A stretch of 64,000 nt of DNA. Source: Lotus japonicus (taxonomy: Eukaryota; Streptophyta; Magnoliopsida; Fabales; Fabaceae). The stretch lies in NCBI RefSeq assembly GCF_012489685.1, contig NC_080044.1, positions 81,950,732 through 82,014,731 on the forward strand, in the 5' to 3' direction. Each line of letters opens with the position of its first letter. Position 1 is the first letter of the stretch. The translations under genes were made by a program, and so were the position numbers. A model generated the notes under the pieces. It was not told where the DNA came from. It saw only the letters and a program-made list of their open reading frames with translations, and did not search any database. Shown piece by piece: positions 23,425 to 38,200 of this stretch.

Positions 23425-25606
23425 CAATAACTTGAGTGTTTTCCCCCTTCTTTTGAAATATTATTATAGTAACTGTGCTGTGTGATGATAATTGTTGATA
23501 GCAAGTACAGTAATGGGAGAGAAAAATTTATATAAACTTTGAGACAATCAAAGTATGCAGGAATGATTTCAAAGAAACCCAGAATAAGTTTCTTCAAGGG
23601 GAAGAAATAAAACAGTTGTAACAACTTGGTGCAACTGTTGGATTAATTGTAAATTGTAATTAAAAACAATACTTGGGCAACACTTAATCTATATTTGTCT
23701 TTAGGGATAAAACAGATAGGGCTGTTCATGAAGCCTATAACACATAAATAGGATGTTTGGATATATTTTTCTTTTTTTTATATCAAATTTGAAACTGTGA
23801 TAAGCTATTAATAAAAATTTCTTCCTGAAATTGATTATGTATTAAGTAGGCTTTTGAAATTTTTACTTAATTAAAAAGATCATGATTCATATCATGTGAT
23901 TCATATCATGTATAAAGCTTTTCAGGTCCAACACGCTAAAATATTTAGAGAGGGGGTGAGGGGAGAGGAGTTTGCTGATTCCAGTAACACTTAACCATAA
24001 TCCACCTCTAGGCAACATCACATATAATTTGAATATTGAGGAAAATAATTAACAAACGTTCAGCTTTGAGCTAGGGGTGCTCATCGGTTCGGATCAATGG
24101 CATGATCCAAACCTTTGTAGTTGGTTTGATTTACATTAAATGATGAACCAAACCACAATCTCATCTTACATTGTTTTAATTTTAAGATTTTGTGGCGGTT
24201 AAAAACTACTACAAACTCATATGCCAATTGAATGTTCCCAAACCCCGTGGTCCATGTAGTATGATTTTGTAGGATATTTTTTTAGATCGGAAATGACGCT
24301 ACATTTTATGGAAATGATACTAAATGTTTTTATTTAAATCATTATGAAATGATTTTATTTGATTATATGCATTCTTATACTTTTTTAATCAAAGGCTATG
24401 GGATGAATATAATTTTTGCGTACATTTTATCATAGAATATTTAAAAATTAAATAATGCTTTATTTTTATTTAATTTTACTCTTTATTATTATCGAAAAGA
24501 CAAATTTAATTTTCATTGAAGCCCTACATTTTTTGGTCGAAATTGAAGCCCTACTTGACTTTGTGCAAATGCTTTGCTTTTTGTCTCAACTCTCAAGTAA
24601 TGATAAGTAAATGAAAATCTCATTGGTTCCTTCCGCTTTATGGTGCTCATTACGGTTTCAAGTAGGCCTTGAAAGCCTAGTGAAAGTTATTCTCTATAGC
24701 TTTTATGGATGTTTTAGAAGCGAATATTGCTACTTTCGCAACTAATAATGTCCATAAAGATTGTATACAATGCACTCAATTGTGTCCGTCTCTGTCCAGT
24801 GAGTGTGTGCATTTTGGACCATTCTTGATTGGTTGGTTGGTGGGGAGAAGGAAAATGAGATAATAATTATTTCTCTTGATGTTTTTACTTTCCTTTCAAA
24901 GGCATTTGAAGGAGGTGTTCACACTCAAACCTAATTGTGATTCCTACCTCTTTAAACCAAATAAACAAAGTATTGTATATAAACGTGCATGCATATACAT
25001 TCAATAGACATTTCAATTTTTTCTATCTTGCTCGTATCAAATTTATCATATATCACATTCATTAGTTTTTTCCTTCTCTTTATTTTTCACTTTGAGTGTC
25101 AGTTGGATGTGTGCACTATGTGAATATCTTAAAATCATTACCAACAAGGTGTAACATAGTTGATAGTTAGTTGAAGTTCTTAAACATTTAATCGATGATT
25201 TGATCGCTCGACGAGATGTATATGAATAATTATTTATTATGAGAGTCCTATCCACTTAATATGATCTTTAAAGCTCGGAAAATTAATCTGGCGGTGATGG
25301 AAATAGTTTGGTAAAAAATGATTTTGTGAATTGAGTATAAATTAGCGTGCAAAAGCACAAGTCAAATATAGTAAAACATCAATGTCAAAATGGGGGCCAT
25401 TTGTATTAGTAACACCCCAAAAAAAGGGTGAGGCGTTACTCAAATTCTTAATCCAGGGTCCAATTGAAATAATTATAGTCATAATTCCTTATTACTTTTT
25501 ACGTTTTCTTCATTTGACATAACGCCCCTCAATTCATCATGGCGAAGAGTCCACTTCTTATTCATCGTATTATATCAACACCTCTCTCTGTTTGATCTTT
25601 CAAACA
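23425..25606. other. Intergenic, AT-rich, promoter side of PAP and of a small ORF
   Basis: No further gene was seen. A stretch at 24069-24240 starting aggggtgctcatcggttcgg has the look of a degenerate transposon with repeated ggtttgatt/aaccaaacc words. The rest is unstructured AT-rich DNA. Confidence 0.5.
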
Positions 25607-25915
25607 ATGGAATCCAGAGAAAACACAAACCAACTTGTAGAGACCTATGATCAACAACAAGGGCAATACAAGTCCTACATCGATTGTCCTGAGAATTCAG
25701 AGTCAGACTCATCAAATGAGGTAAGTGTTGGCGATGCTGCATCTGATGAAGAAGAAGAAGTGAGTTTGGATGATGAGTTGCTGAATGATGGAAACCCAAA
25801 TTTTAAGAAGAAGATTGAGCTTCTAGCTGCAATGGTTGGAGTTGACACTACAGAGCCAGTGATTGTGCTGACTGAAGTAGTGAGAGTCCTCAAGCACTTA
25901 AAGAGTATAATATAA
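25607..25915 (+). CDS. Small acidic protein of unknown function
   Basis: A single-exon frame of 102 residues starts MESRENTNQLVETYDQQQ. I do not recognise the family. Residues about 30-60 are strongly acidic and Ser-rich (ENSESDSSNE and DEEEEVSLDDELL). The C-terminal third, FKKKIELLAAMVGVDTTEP followed by VIVLTEVVRVLKHLK, looks like amphipathic helices. There is no signal peptide or membrane segment. I chose the ATG at 25607 because the frame opens only 15 bases earlier and lacks another ATG. The base composition is clearly less AT-rich than the surroundings and the frame is the longest for several kilobases. It could be a real short gene or the last exon of a gene whose earlier exons I missed. 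Confidence 0.5.
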   Translation: MESRENTNQLVETYDQQQGQYKSYIDCPENSESDSSNEVSVGDAASDEEEEVSLDDELLNDGNPNFKKKIELLAAMVGVDTTEPVIVLTEVVRVLKHLKSII

Positions 25916-28900
25916 ATATCAATGAACTAGCTAGTACCACATTACATTACTGCTTAAGTTCTTACATGGGGTAAAGAATTTTAGTTATTAATAATTTCTT
26001 GTTGCTTCCATCAAAAAATAATTTGTTGTTGCTGATGTGTGACTTGCGCATTTTAACTCTATGTTCCTTGCTACCTTTCTTTCTATATAAGATAATCAGT
26101 TTGAACTTTTATGTTCATTCCTTTCTTCCCAATATCTCATGCACAACTTGTATCCCACTTTCCTAGAAACTTACTCTAATTTATAAACATTTTTTATTTT
26201 TTATTTTTATCTCATCATTAATATGAAATTTCTTTGATTAATTTATTTTAAAAAATTTAGTGAATTCAGTTTTCAATTTTTGGTCAATCCTAAAATTACC
26301 ATATATTTATTTTACCATTATATCATTTTTTAATTCTTATATTTTTTTAAAAATATCATTTTGCATTTTTGCCTACGTGATGCACTAAGATATTAGCGAA
26401 TACTTCATATTGATCAAGTTATTTTGTATATTATTACTGTATTTATTTTTGGGTGAACAAATTTGGGTGCTTTCAAGTATCCTTTAACGTTTAAAAAAAA
26501 GTATCATTTAAGCAACAACAAATTTTATCCTTTTTTTTTTTTTTTCTATAAACAGCCACAGACATTCCACTACTGATACTAATGTGATTAATCATCTCGA
26601 GACTCTAGAGATCACATGAAGTTGGTAGACTTCTTTCAACAAATTTATTTTCACACACCATTTAATGATTGAATTATCAACTAAATCTTAAGAAGTTCAA
26701 CTATCTAAGAAGTAAGAACACTTTGTTTATTTGTGTCAAGACTTGTTGGTCCCAAATATTTTTAAGACCAATGACACAGTGCATAGAACACATCCTCGGC
26801 GGGATGAATTGATTTTACATATCATATAATCGGGACTCATCTCAACTCTGCGTACACGGCAAAAACCATATTAGCAGATAATTAACCATATGTTTGTTCC
26901 CATTTCAAAAATTAAATGAAAACATATGTTTGTTTCAAGATGCATTCACACGTATTTCATATTTTACACTTCTATTAGTTGGAATAATATTTACTTCCGC
27001 GTGCATGATACTACGAGTGTGACCAAAACCATCCATTTATCAAATTCTAGAAGTGCATATCTTTGATGTTTCTTTCCTGCGTTTCAAACACAATTTCCAT
27101 TCACTTGTGCGTTTGGTGCATCAGCATATTTACATGGATACGTAAAAAACAGCAACATTTTGAATATTTATTTGAAACACTAAGCTCATCACATGCACTT
27201 GCACTACATGTTTGAATTGTCAGAGCACTTTCACTCTTAATACCACTTAATTTTTGCATTCAACATTTTCATAAATCTATTATGAATATTAATTATCTTC
27301 TAATCTTTTAAGTGCTTATATAAGTCATGATGATTGTAATGGTTCAAACATATTTCGTTTACCAAAAATTATATCTCAATTGTTTAATTGCTTATACATA
27401 ACCATTTTATAAAACTAAATGAAAATTTCATTTAATATTTTCAAATCAAGAGAAACCTGTAGAAAAAAATCATGATTTAGGATCATATTTTTAGTAGTAA
27501 TATATATGTACTTTATTTTTCATGATCTAGATTGTTCATTGTTTTCACAATATGAATTTTCTAAATCAATCGGAAAAGGAGCCTTTTGGAATAATGATTT
27601 TCACAATAAGAGTTTGTAAAGGAGTCTTGCTTGCCTACCTTAAACATGAATGCAAATAAATTAGTCAACCATAAAATAAGTTACTAGATTAAAACTAGGA
27701 CAGTAAAAATTTAAGTAATTATGCTAACTAATTTAACAAAAAGTATCACCAACCCAAACATGGAAAGATAAATGTGAGACAATTAAAACCAAATCTTTCT
27801 TATAATATTAAAATCAGCTGCCTTCAAATGCTTGTTGTATAGCTTTCTTTGCTACACCCATACATACAGACTAGCCCCAAACACAATGATAATAGATCAT
27901 GTCATAAAAATTAGGTCCTTAGAAATGATGAATAAAATCATAGAAACTAAACACATCTTTTCTTCTTAAGAAAATAACTCTTGATTCAAACTTAGTTTCC
28001 AAGCCCAAGGAGCCTAAGACAATATGGAAATCTAAGCTGAAATTCTCTTCTTACACAATCAAAAGTCAATGTGCCAAACTTAAACTTCTTAGTTACAAGA
28101 TATTTGAGGATCACGAAATAACCTGGGTCACATATACAGTGCTGTGAATTTGTGATTGAAGTTGTGTTTAGTAGGTGTGAGACAACCTACATAAGCGTCG
28201 GCACAAAGAGCTCTCCAAAGCTTCAACGTAGATGACACTTTACATGCTCTTATAACCAACATTAAAATGGAGCAACATCAACTCAACATTTCCTTCATGC
28301 ATTCTCACCCAATGGGTTGATGCTGAGCTGTTAGAAGTAGCAGACTAGCATCCTTCCGACAACAACAATCGGCAAAGCATGTCCTGCAAAATCAGCAAGT
28401 ATGAACTAATAATTGCACAATCCATTTGCATTGTGTTACCATAACACAGCAAAATATTCAATATAAATCAATTAATCCAAATCTTGAATTACACTGAAAC
28501 AATTAAGTGCTTGCATGAGCATCACACTTGTATGTATAAAAAACATAAAATAGATTGGTAAAATAAAAACAAACTGAAGCATGAAATCTCTGTTCATTCC
28601 AACTACGATTAATTATATAAAATTACAAATTGATATGAGCAAGACATTGTAAATTTTTTCCTTTTTTAAATAAAAACTTCAACATTTAAACTATCATGAA
28701 AACTCTTCAATATTTAAACTATCATGAAAACTACCAAATCATGAGCAGATCTTGATAATTCACCCCAAATAACAGACCAGCACATCATCATGATACCACT
28801 ATTTCAGTAACTTTACAGCCATTATGCTTACCTCTCTATACTGTAATTTATACTTACCATCACAAAAGGCATATGATGAGATCATAAGAAAAGAATCAAA

Positions 28901-29898
28901 ATGAAAAACAATTGATAAATATGAAATTCTTCTAGTTTATATCTCTCCCATTTGGGGAAATTTCATTCATGGATGCTTCCTAACATGATATGTGAGTAAT
29001 GGAAGCTTTAAGTGCTATTTCTTATCTAAACAACAAACATAACAAGGTAAAAATAAATCAGAGAAGGAGACTGTCAAAACTGGGATCATGTATATATAAA
29101 AATTGGAAACTTAAAATACATTTGCAATTCAAGATATTGTCAATCAATTTAAGGTTTTAAACCAAACTGTGTTGCCACCTGTCATATGGCACGAGGATAA
29201 TTATAATCAAGTAACTTATCAGGGGAAGGGGCTACTTCACACATATTAATGTTACACAAAAACATAAATACACAAGATTGCAGTGTGCTACATTTGACAT
29301 CTATGTACAGCACAAGAGCCAAGCCTGGATAGTCTGTATTTTAATACCGCAGATTTCGCTGCAGTCACCTCCGCAAAGAAGCAACTTTGAATGGCCTCAA
29401 ATAGGATCTATGCAATTTGTCATCAACTTTCAAGCACATTTGCAGTGTCCATGAATACATCACTAGAATATTCTAGACCAACACTTGGGGAAAAGATGCA
29501 TGCAAACCACCATGCATTTGCAGCTTCACATATGTATACCAAGAATTTTCTTCATAGGATTCAGCTGAAAATACAACAAAATACAAGGGTCACATAAAAT
29601 TAACCACAGCAAGAAGTCGAGTAAACCTCCATTTTCATCCTTGAAAATAGCATGATTATTTACATCAACCCCTTCACTAAAGAAGTATGAAGGGAAGTCC
29701 TCAACCTTTTTGTCGGTCACATTAGCCCATTCAATAAAAAATAGGTTGAGGACTAATGTGAATGACAGAAATACAGGTCAAGGACCTTTATCTGTGCTTC
29801 TTTAGTGTAGGGACTAATGAAAAATCATGACAATATCAAGTATGAAAATAAGGGTTTACATACAGGAGTATAAATCAGAAAATTACCATATTTGGCAT
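25916..29898. other. Intergenic, AT-rich, no gene seen
   Basis: Nearly 4 kb without a supportable reading frame. The final 1 kb before 29899 may include the 3' untranslated region of the kinase gene. Direct words such as actatcatgaaaact repeat at about 28690-28735. I saw no transposon ends. Confidence 0.55.
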
Positions 29899-33018
<3,120 letters not shown>

Positions 33019-33164
33019 GTGGTGGAAGGTTCCAGAAGCCAGTGACAGTGAGGTTTATGAACCAAACCAGAGTGCGAGAGAGGGAAGAAGTGAATTATTG
33101 ATGGTTCTCGGTTTTTTGGTGTGCTTTTCAGCACTGAATCATGAGAGAAGAGAAACCAGAGCCA

Positions 33165-33214
33165 CACAGTAGAGAGAGAAAGAGGAGAGAGATAGATAGA
33201 GAGAGAGAGAGAGC
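33165..33214 (-). repeat. (GA/CT)n microsatellite in the CKL 5' leader
   Basis: An interrupted gaga/gata run lies between the TATA box at 33220 and the ATG at 33018. In the transcript it would be a CU-rich leader, as is common in plant housekeeping genes. Confidence 0.7.
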
Positions 33215-33219
33215 GAAGG

Positions 33220-33226
33220 TTATATA
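33220..33226 (-). promoter_or_regulatory. TATA box of the CKL gene
   Basis: The minus strand reads TATATAA, about 200 bp upstream of the ATG and just outside the CT-rich leader. Confidence 0.5.
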
Positions 33227-34787
33227 CATACACGAAATGCTTCATGGAGGTGGGGGTATTTGTGTCTTTTAATGAGTTGTTGTTTGTATGCTCACGGCGA
33301 CTGACTCTGTAGTCTGTAGGTTAAGTACAGGCATCCATTTACTCGCATGGGCCATGGACTACTGCAGTATTTTATATTTTCTTGAACAACATTATTATTT
33401 TTAAATAAAATCATAATATTTTACTTTGTCCCTTTAGTTTTTAAATTTGCAAAGGCATTCCACGTGCGTTACTCATGAGATTAATCTCCTCGATACTCAG
33501 ATATCATATTAAGTGAATAAGTATTTTCCAACAAATATTTTACCATACGCACTGCTCAAATTTGGACTAAATATTCACGAAATTCAGTTATTTATCAAAT
33601 ATGCAAGATATTGTCCGTCTTAATCTAGATCATGTATGATTTTGTTTTTTTGCTAATGATCATGTATGATTTTGGTTGCTCTAAACTCAAATTACTTCAT
33701 CTCCCAAATATTATTTTAATTTTTTTAGGGTTTATGATAAATTTAGTATATGATTTAATAATAAGAGTTTAAAGATGATGTGAAAACTTGTTAAACTTGG
33801 AATGATTTGGTAGAATATGAAATTAGATTTAAATATATGGGAAATTGATCTTTTTTATTTTTTAAAAAATTATTATTTTTATTACCTCTGCAATGATTTT
33901 ATGAATTAGTTTGTTAAAATTTATCTTAAAAAAATGAATTTGAGAGTTTTAAGTAGAATCCTAATAATAAAGAGATTAATTTTCAATACTTTAAAAGCTG
34001 AGAGACTATGTATGCCCAAAAATTATTGGGGTTTAAAATCTCACATAGTTAATACTAGATGTCTTGGAATTTTTTTTTTTTGGTTAAATTTTCTCTTTCA
34101 ATTATTACATTTTTTGGTCAAATATTAAATATTACATATGGGAAAAAAATAAATTGGTTTTGCCCAAAGTGAGAAAGGAAGTAAAGAGGAAAAAATAATA
34201 GGAAAATAGGTAAATTCTGATGCAATATAAAGTGAATAATAGAGAAAAATAATTTAGTGTTTTAAGAGATGTACGCATAGACAACATAGTGATCTATGTA
34301 CATGCAGGGGTCGCACACTGTTGGGTCAACTTTTGTAGGGTACTGCTTACATCACCTACTTCGGTTTTTTATTAAAAAATGTGAGTTGATTAGAAACTGT
34401 CTAGATGGGTTGTGGATAAGCACCAAATATTATAATGAGTTTTAAAAAATTATAATGACTCACGCTATTAGGAAACAGAAATGCTACTTGTTACAACACA
34501 TTCTTTGTCGAAAAGAAATGAAACAAATGCAATTGATTGGTGGAGATATCATCTAATTGGGTCTATGAAACTACCCCACATTATATTTCATCAAACAACC
34601 AATGAGTTAACAAGAACTCATTATTGGTTAGTTTTGTTAAATCAGAATTATATTTTTGTCAAATTCTAAATTCATTTCTCTTCAAATAAAAAAAAATGTA
34701 ATTTTGTCTTCATCAAAGGCCCAGTTTAGATCAGCCCAAGTAATGCAGCCCATCAGCAAGATCTCAATCGAGGTAGAAGTTCTGTTC
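33227..34787. other. Intergenic, strongly AT-rich, no gene seen
   Basis: No supportable frame. It separates the divergent CKL and TMEM234-like genes. Confidence 0.6.
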
Positions 34788-35037
34788 TTAGAAATTTGGA
34801 TGCCTATACTCAACCACAAAAGCTAGCTCAAGAGTTGAGGTTTGGCCTTATCTCTAGCCAATGTCCCAAATATGGGAGGTCTCCACACAACAAATGGATC
34901 TAGAATAGGCTCTGATACCATATTAGAAATTGGGATGCCTATACTCAACCACAAAAGCTAGCTCAAGAGTTGAGGTTTGCACAACCCTTATAAACACTTG
35001 ATTGGCCTTATCTCTAGCCAATGTGGGACTTCTAACA
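34788..35037 (-). mobile_element. TRIM-like miniature LTR retroelement
   Basis: Read on the minus strand, an LTR (35037-34921) starts TGTTAGAAGTCCCACATTGG and is followed at once by TGGTATCAGAGCC, the initiator-tRNA primer site (34920-34908). After about 40 bp of interior, a second copy of the LTR sequence follows (about 34867-34788), shortened by a deletion of about 24 bp. The deleted part in the intact copy includes a TATAA word. The whole element is about 250 bp with no coding capacity, which defines a TRIM. The tgttagaagtcccacat start is seen in many legume repeats. Confidence 0.75.
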
Positions 35038-35070
35038 GCTTGGCGAGGCTGAAACAGAGAGTGAGCAGAG

Positions 35071-35496
35071 ATGGCAGTATTAGGAGAAATGGAGAAGATG
35101 ATCGCAGTGGGTCTAGTATGGGGCGCCACAAACGCTATCATGCGCCGGGGTGCGCTTCTCTGGGACCAAGCTCTCAAATCCTCCGCCGCAGCCAAGCCAC
35201 CACCCTCCTCAACCACCTTCTTCCACAAAACCCTCTTCTCCCTCCGCAACTGGCTCAAGCTCCTCTCCATCTGGCAATACTCCATCCCCTTCCTCATCAA
35301 TCTCTCCGCCTCCGCCACCTTCTTCACCATCCTCTCCGACGCCCCTCTCTCCCTCGCCGTCCCCGTCACCAACGCCACCACCTTCGCCGCCACCGCCATC
35401 TTCGGTACCCTCCTCGGTGAACAAACTCACCTCCCTCGCGCTTTCTTTGGTACCGCTTTCATCATCCTCGGCATTTCCCTCTGTATCAACTCCTAG
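35071..35496 (+). CDS. TMEM234-like (UPF0546) small membrane protein
   Basis: This is a single-exon frame of 141 residues starting MAVLGEMEKMIAVGLVWG. The TMEM234/UPF0546 family consists of four-helix membrane proteins distantly related to small multidrug-resistance and EamA-type transporters; its function in plants is not settled. Hydrophobic segments lie at about 10-27 (with the family motif VWGATNA), 62-85, 90-115 and 120-139. The ending GTAFIILGISLCINS is typical of the family. The coding bases are unusually C-rich at third positions compared with the AT-rich flanks. A TRIM element ends 33 bp before the ATG, so the core promoter or leader must overlap or be supplied by it. It converges with the XTH gene, 389 bp between stops. 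Confidence 0.88.
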   Translation: MAVLGEMEKMIAVGLVWGATNAIMRRGALLWDQALKSSAAAKPPPSSTTFFHKTLFSLRNWLKLLSIWQYSIPFLINLSASATFFTILSDAPLSLAVPVTNATTFAATAIFGTLLGEQTHLPRAFFGTAFIILGISLCINS

Positions 35497-35885
35497 TTTA
35501 CTATTTTGCTTCTCTTAGCATTCTCTATTTCTTTCATTTTCATTTTACTCTTATGTGTGCTTAGGGTTCATTCATGTTTGCAAATTACTGTGTTCATGAA
35601 AATTTATTCTTCCATATATGAGATAACTTGCCATACAAATCAGCATTATTCAGCTACATGGTGTACAAGAATGAAATCACAAAGACAGTGACAAATAGAG
35701 AACATGAACAAGAGAATTAAATAAGTGAATCTGAGCTGAGAATCTTTGGTTTCGCGATTTGCAAAGAATCCAATTCGCGTTTACTCGGACGATAAGACTT
35801 GTTTATTGAAGTTAAGACTTGTAGGTTGTAGCTTGTAACCAGTAGTGATTCTGGAGAGTTTCAGCATATGTTTGTGAAGAGGAGA

Positions 35886-37552
35886 TTAGAATTGTGTTTT
35901 GAAACATTCCGGAGGGATATGTCCGTTGAATCGCTTGGCGTCTGTGCAGTAGTCATAGATCATGAAATTCTTTCTGACCCAATTCAACAGCCTCATCTGG
36001 GCATGATTCAGCTGCTTGTGCACCGGAGAGTTCCACCAATTTGCTGGTATATTGGAGGCACATTGATTGATGCTCACTGCCCCATTCCACTTGCAAGCCC
36101 TTGCTCTGAAATGATAAAAACTGGCCTTGAATGGCGCACCTTTCCAGTTGGTCTTGACATGCCCGCCTCTGGTGGCCCAGTTGTCTGCATTCCATAGGCT
36201 GGTATGAACCCTCATTCCTTGCTTGTTTGGATAGGCAATGCCTTCATTTTCGTAGTTCCGGAAAACCCGGATTGGCAGACTATCAACAAACCACCTGTGA
36301 GATAGGCATAGAATTAGATAGGCATGCATGATTCTTTGTCATGGAACTGAGGAAATGAATAACTCTGCTCTGGTGGAAGAATTTATCAACTTACACAATT
36401 TCTGTGGGATTCCAGTGAATGGTGTAATTGTGGAAATCAGCAGTTGGGTCAAACCAGAGGAAGAATCGTTGCTCTCGGCTTCCTTTTCCTCGGGTGTATA
36501 TGTTGGTATTTACTATGTATGGTTGTCCTGTAGTGTTGCCTAAGAACTCAAAATCTATCTCATCATGCTGGCTTCCTGTTGAGGATAACTGTATGGGTTT
36601 TAAGTAAGAATCATTAGCACTTCATTAGTTCATTTACTGATAGAAATCTGATAGATTTGGTTTTTCTGAAGTACATCTAAGTATTGATGAATAAAAAATG
36701 TATGATGATGGTGTTTTAGAATCCTTTTAGGTTCAGTGAACTTACATAGAAGGCTGTAACTGTTCCTGCGGAATTACCAGGTATCAGCTTGATCAGCATT
36801 TCAGTACTCCCAAATAAGAAGGATCTCTTCGATTGAGCTGCTGATCCTGAAATCCAAAGGCAAAAACACATTTTTCTACTTAAGCTAATAGGAGATGAAT
36901 GCATTTTATTTTAATTTAGTAATTTTACTGCAGTTCTCATCATGTTTAGTTTGATTACAAATCTTAAATTGCTATACAAACATTAATATGATTCTATGGT
37001 ATCAGGCATAGGATTTAGCTCCTATAAATAGAAGGACTCACTTTGGATCATAAAATAAGTCATGACAACCACTAATTAAGAATCAATGGTTGAGATTTAA
37101 AAAGAACCATAGCTTCTTATACATGTGCAGTTGTGCACTATGATCACAATCTTAATCAATGGCCGTGATGACTTATGTTACCCTGACTCTTAACTTTAGA
37201 GGAGTCAAATCCCAAGCCATAATATCATTCTTGTACCAAAAAAAAATATCATTCTTGTACACTATTGTTCAAATTCAACATATTGAAAAAGGCAACAACC
37301 TTTTACTATGCAAAATTTATCTCGTGCTTAATTAAAATGAATGTATTGATACATTAATGGATGCACGGTAAACATAAATGTTTCACCTGATGTTCGATCC
37401 AACACAAGATGAAGGTCTTCACCAAGGATTGATGCATGTTGAGCACCCCAAGTGAGGTACATGCTCTTGGAAAAGTTGGCATCCACATGGGTGATGTTCG
37501 GTATGAGTGCACAGATTAACAAAGCTACCAACATGTTTTCAAATTTTGCCAT
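35886..37552 (-). CDS. Xyloglucan endotransglucosylase/hydrolase (XTH, GH16), 4 exons
   Basis: Exons are 37552-37387, 36846-36746, 36588-36395 and 36294-35886, all in phase, giving 289 residues, the usual XTH size. XTHs cut and rejoin xyloglucan in the cell wall. A hydrophobic signal peptide covers about residues 1-24 ([14 protein letters not shown]). The GH16 active site [10 protein letters not shown] lies at 97-106, with nucleophile Glu99 and acid/base Glu103. It is followed by the conserved N-glycosylation site Asn107-Thr-Thr. The XTH C-terminal extension has the four expected cysteines ([26 protein letters not shown]). A TATA box lies 85 bp upstream of the ATG. Whether it acts mainly as transferase or hydrolase cannot be told; it lacks an obvious XEH loop insertion. 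Confidence 0.96.
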
Positions 37553-37636
37553 GTTTACTCTTATGAACAACTTTCGCCTGTGTTTACCGTTCTCTGAAGT
37601 TGAAAACTTGGATGATTTATCACAATGGGTGAGGTC

Positions 37637-37644
37637 TTTATATA
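37637..37644 (-). promoter_or_regulatory. TATA box of the XTH gene
   Basis: The minus strand reads TATATAAA, 85 bp upstream of the ATG. Confidence 0.6.
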
Positions 37645-38200
37645 AGTTCCAAAGAGCCATATGATATGACATTATAAAGTTGAGTTTTGTGTTATTATGA
37701 TCTATTTACTTGGATTGAGTAGTAGTATTATCGATTATTGACTTGTTCATGGGATTTGTCGTTCAGAAATTAATGTTTTTGAAACTGAGAGCCTATAGAA
37801 TTTATTCCAGGGTTCATGAATAAGTTGGCTCCTCATTGGTACAGATGTTTAAAATGTGGTCCTATTCTGTGTTCTTTTGATTTTTCTTTTTTGAATTTGT
37901 CATAGCTACTTCAGGCACATCTATGATTTGAACGTTTGAGAATCAAACTAAATTGTATTCAGTTACAATCATGAAAATCATTTTTTTTTAAATGTTAAAT
38001 CCAAATCATTTGCTCCATCGGGATTCAGATAACATTGTCGTTAAATATTCGTACAAGAGTCAGGAATTTTATTTTTCTCCTTTACTTGAGGTATAAGTTA
38101 AATGAATAATTAAATGAAATGTTCATTAAAAAATGCAGCAAAAAAAACTAATTAAAAAAATACAATGAAATAATAATCACGCAGAAACAATGTTGTTCAC
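37645..38200. other. Intergenic between XTH and GLOX
   Basis: AT-rich spacer holding the XTH upstream region and the GLOX 3' end. No gene was seen. Confidence 0.6.

Noticed and set aside
35150..35518. Pro/Ser-rich (plus) and Glu/Gly-rich (minus) frames over the TMEM234-like gene
   Set aside because: Composition artefacts of the C-rich coding strand; the 141-residue membrane protein explains the region.
35868..36197. 109-residue plus-strand frame opposite XTH exon 4
   Set aside because: It is the complement of a well-supported conserved exon.
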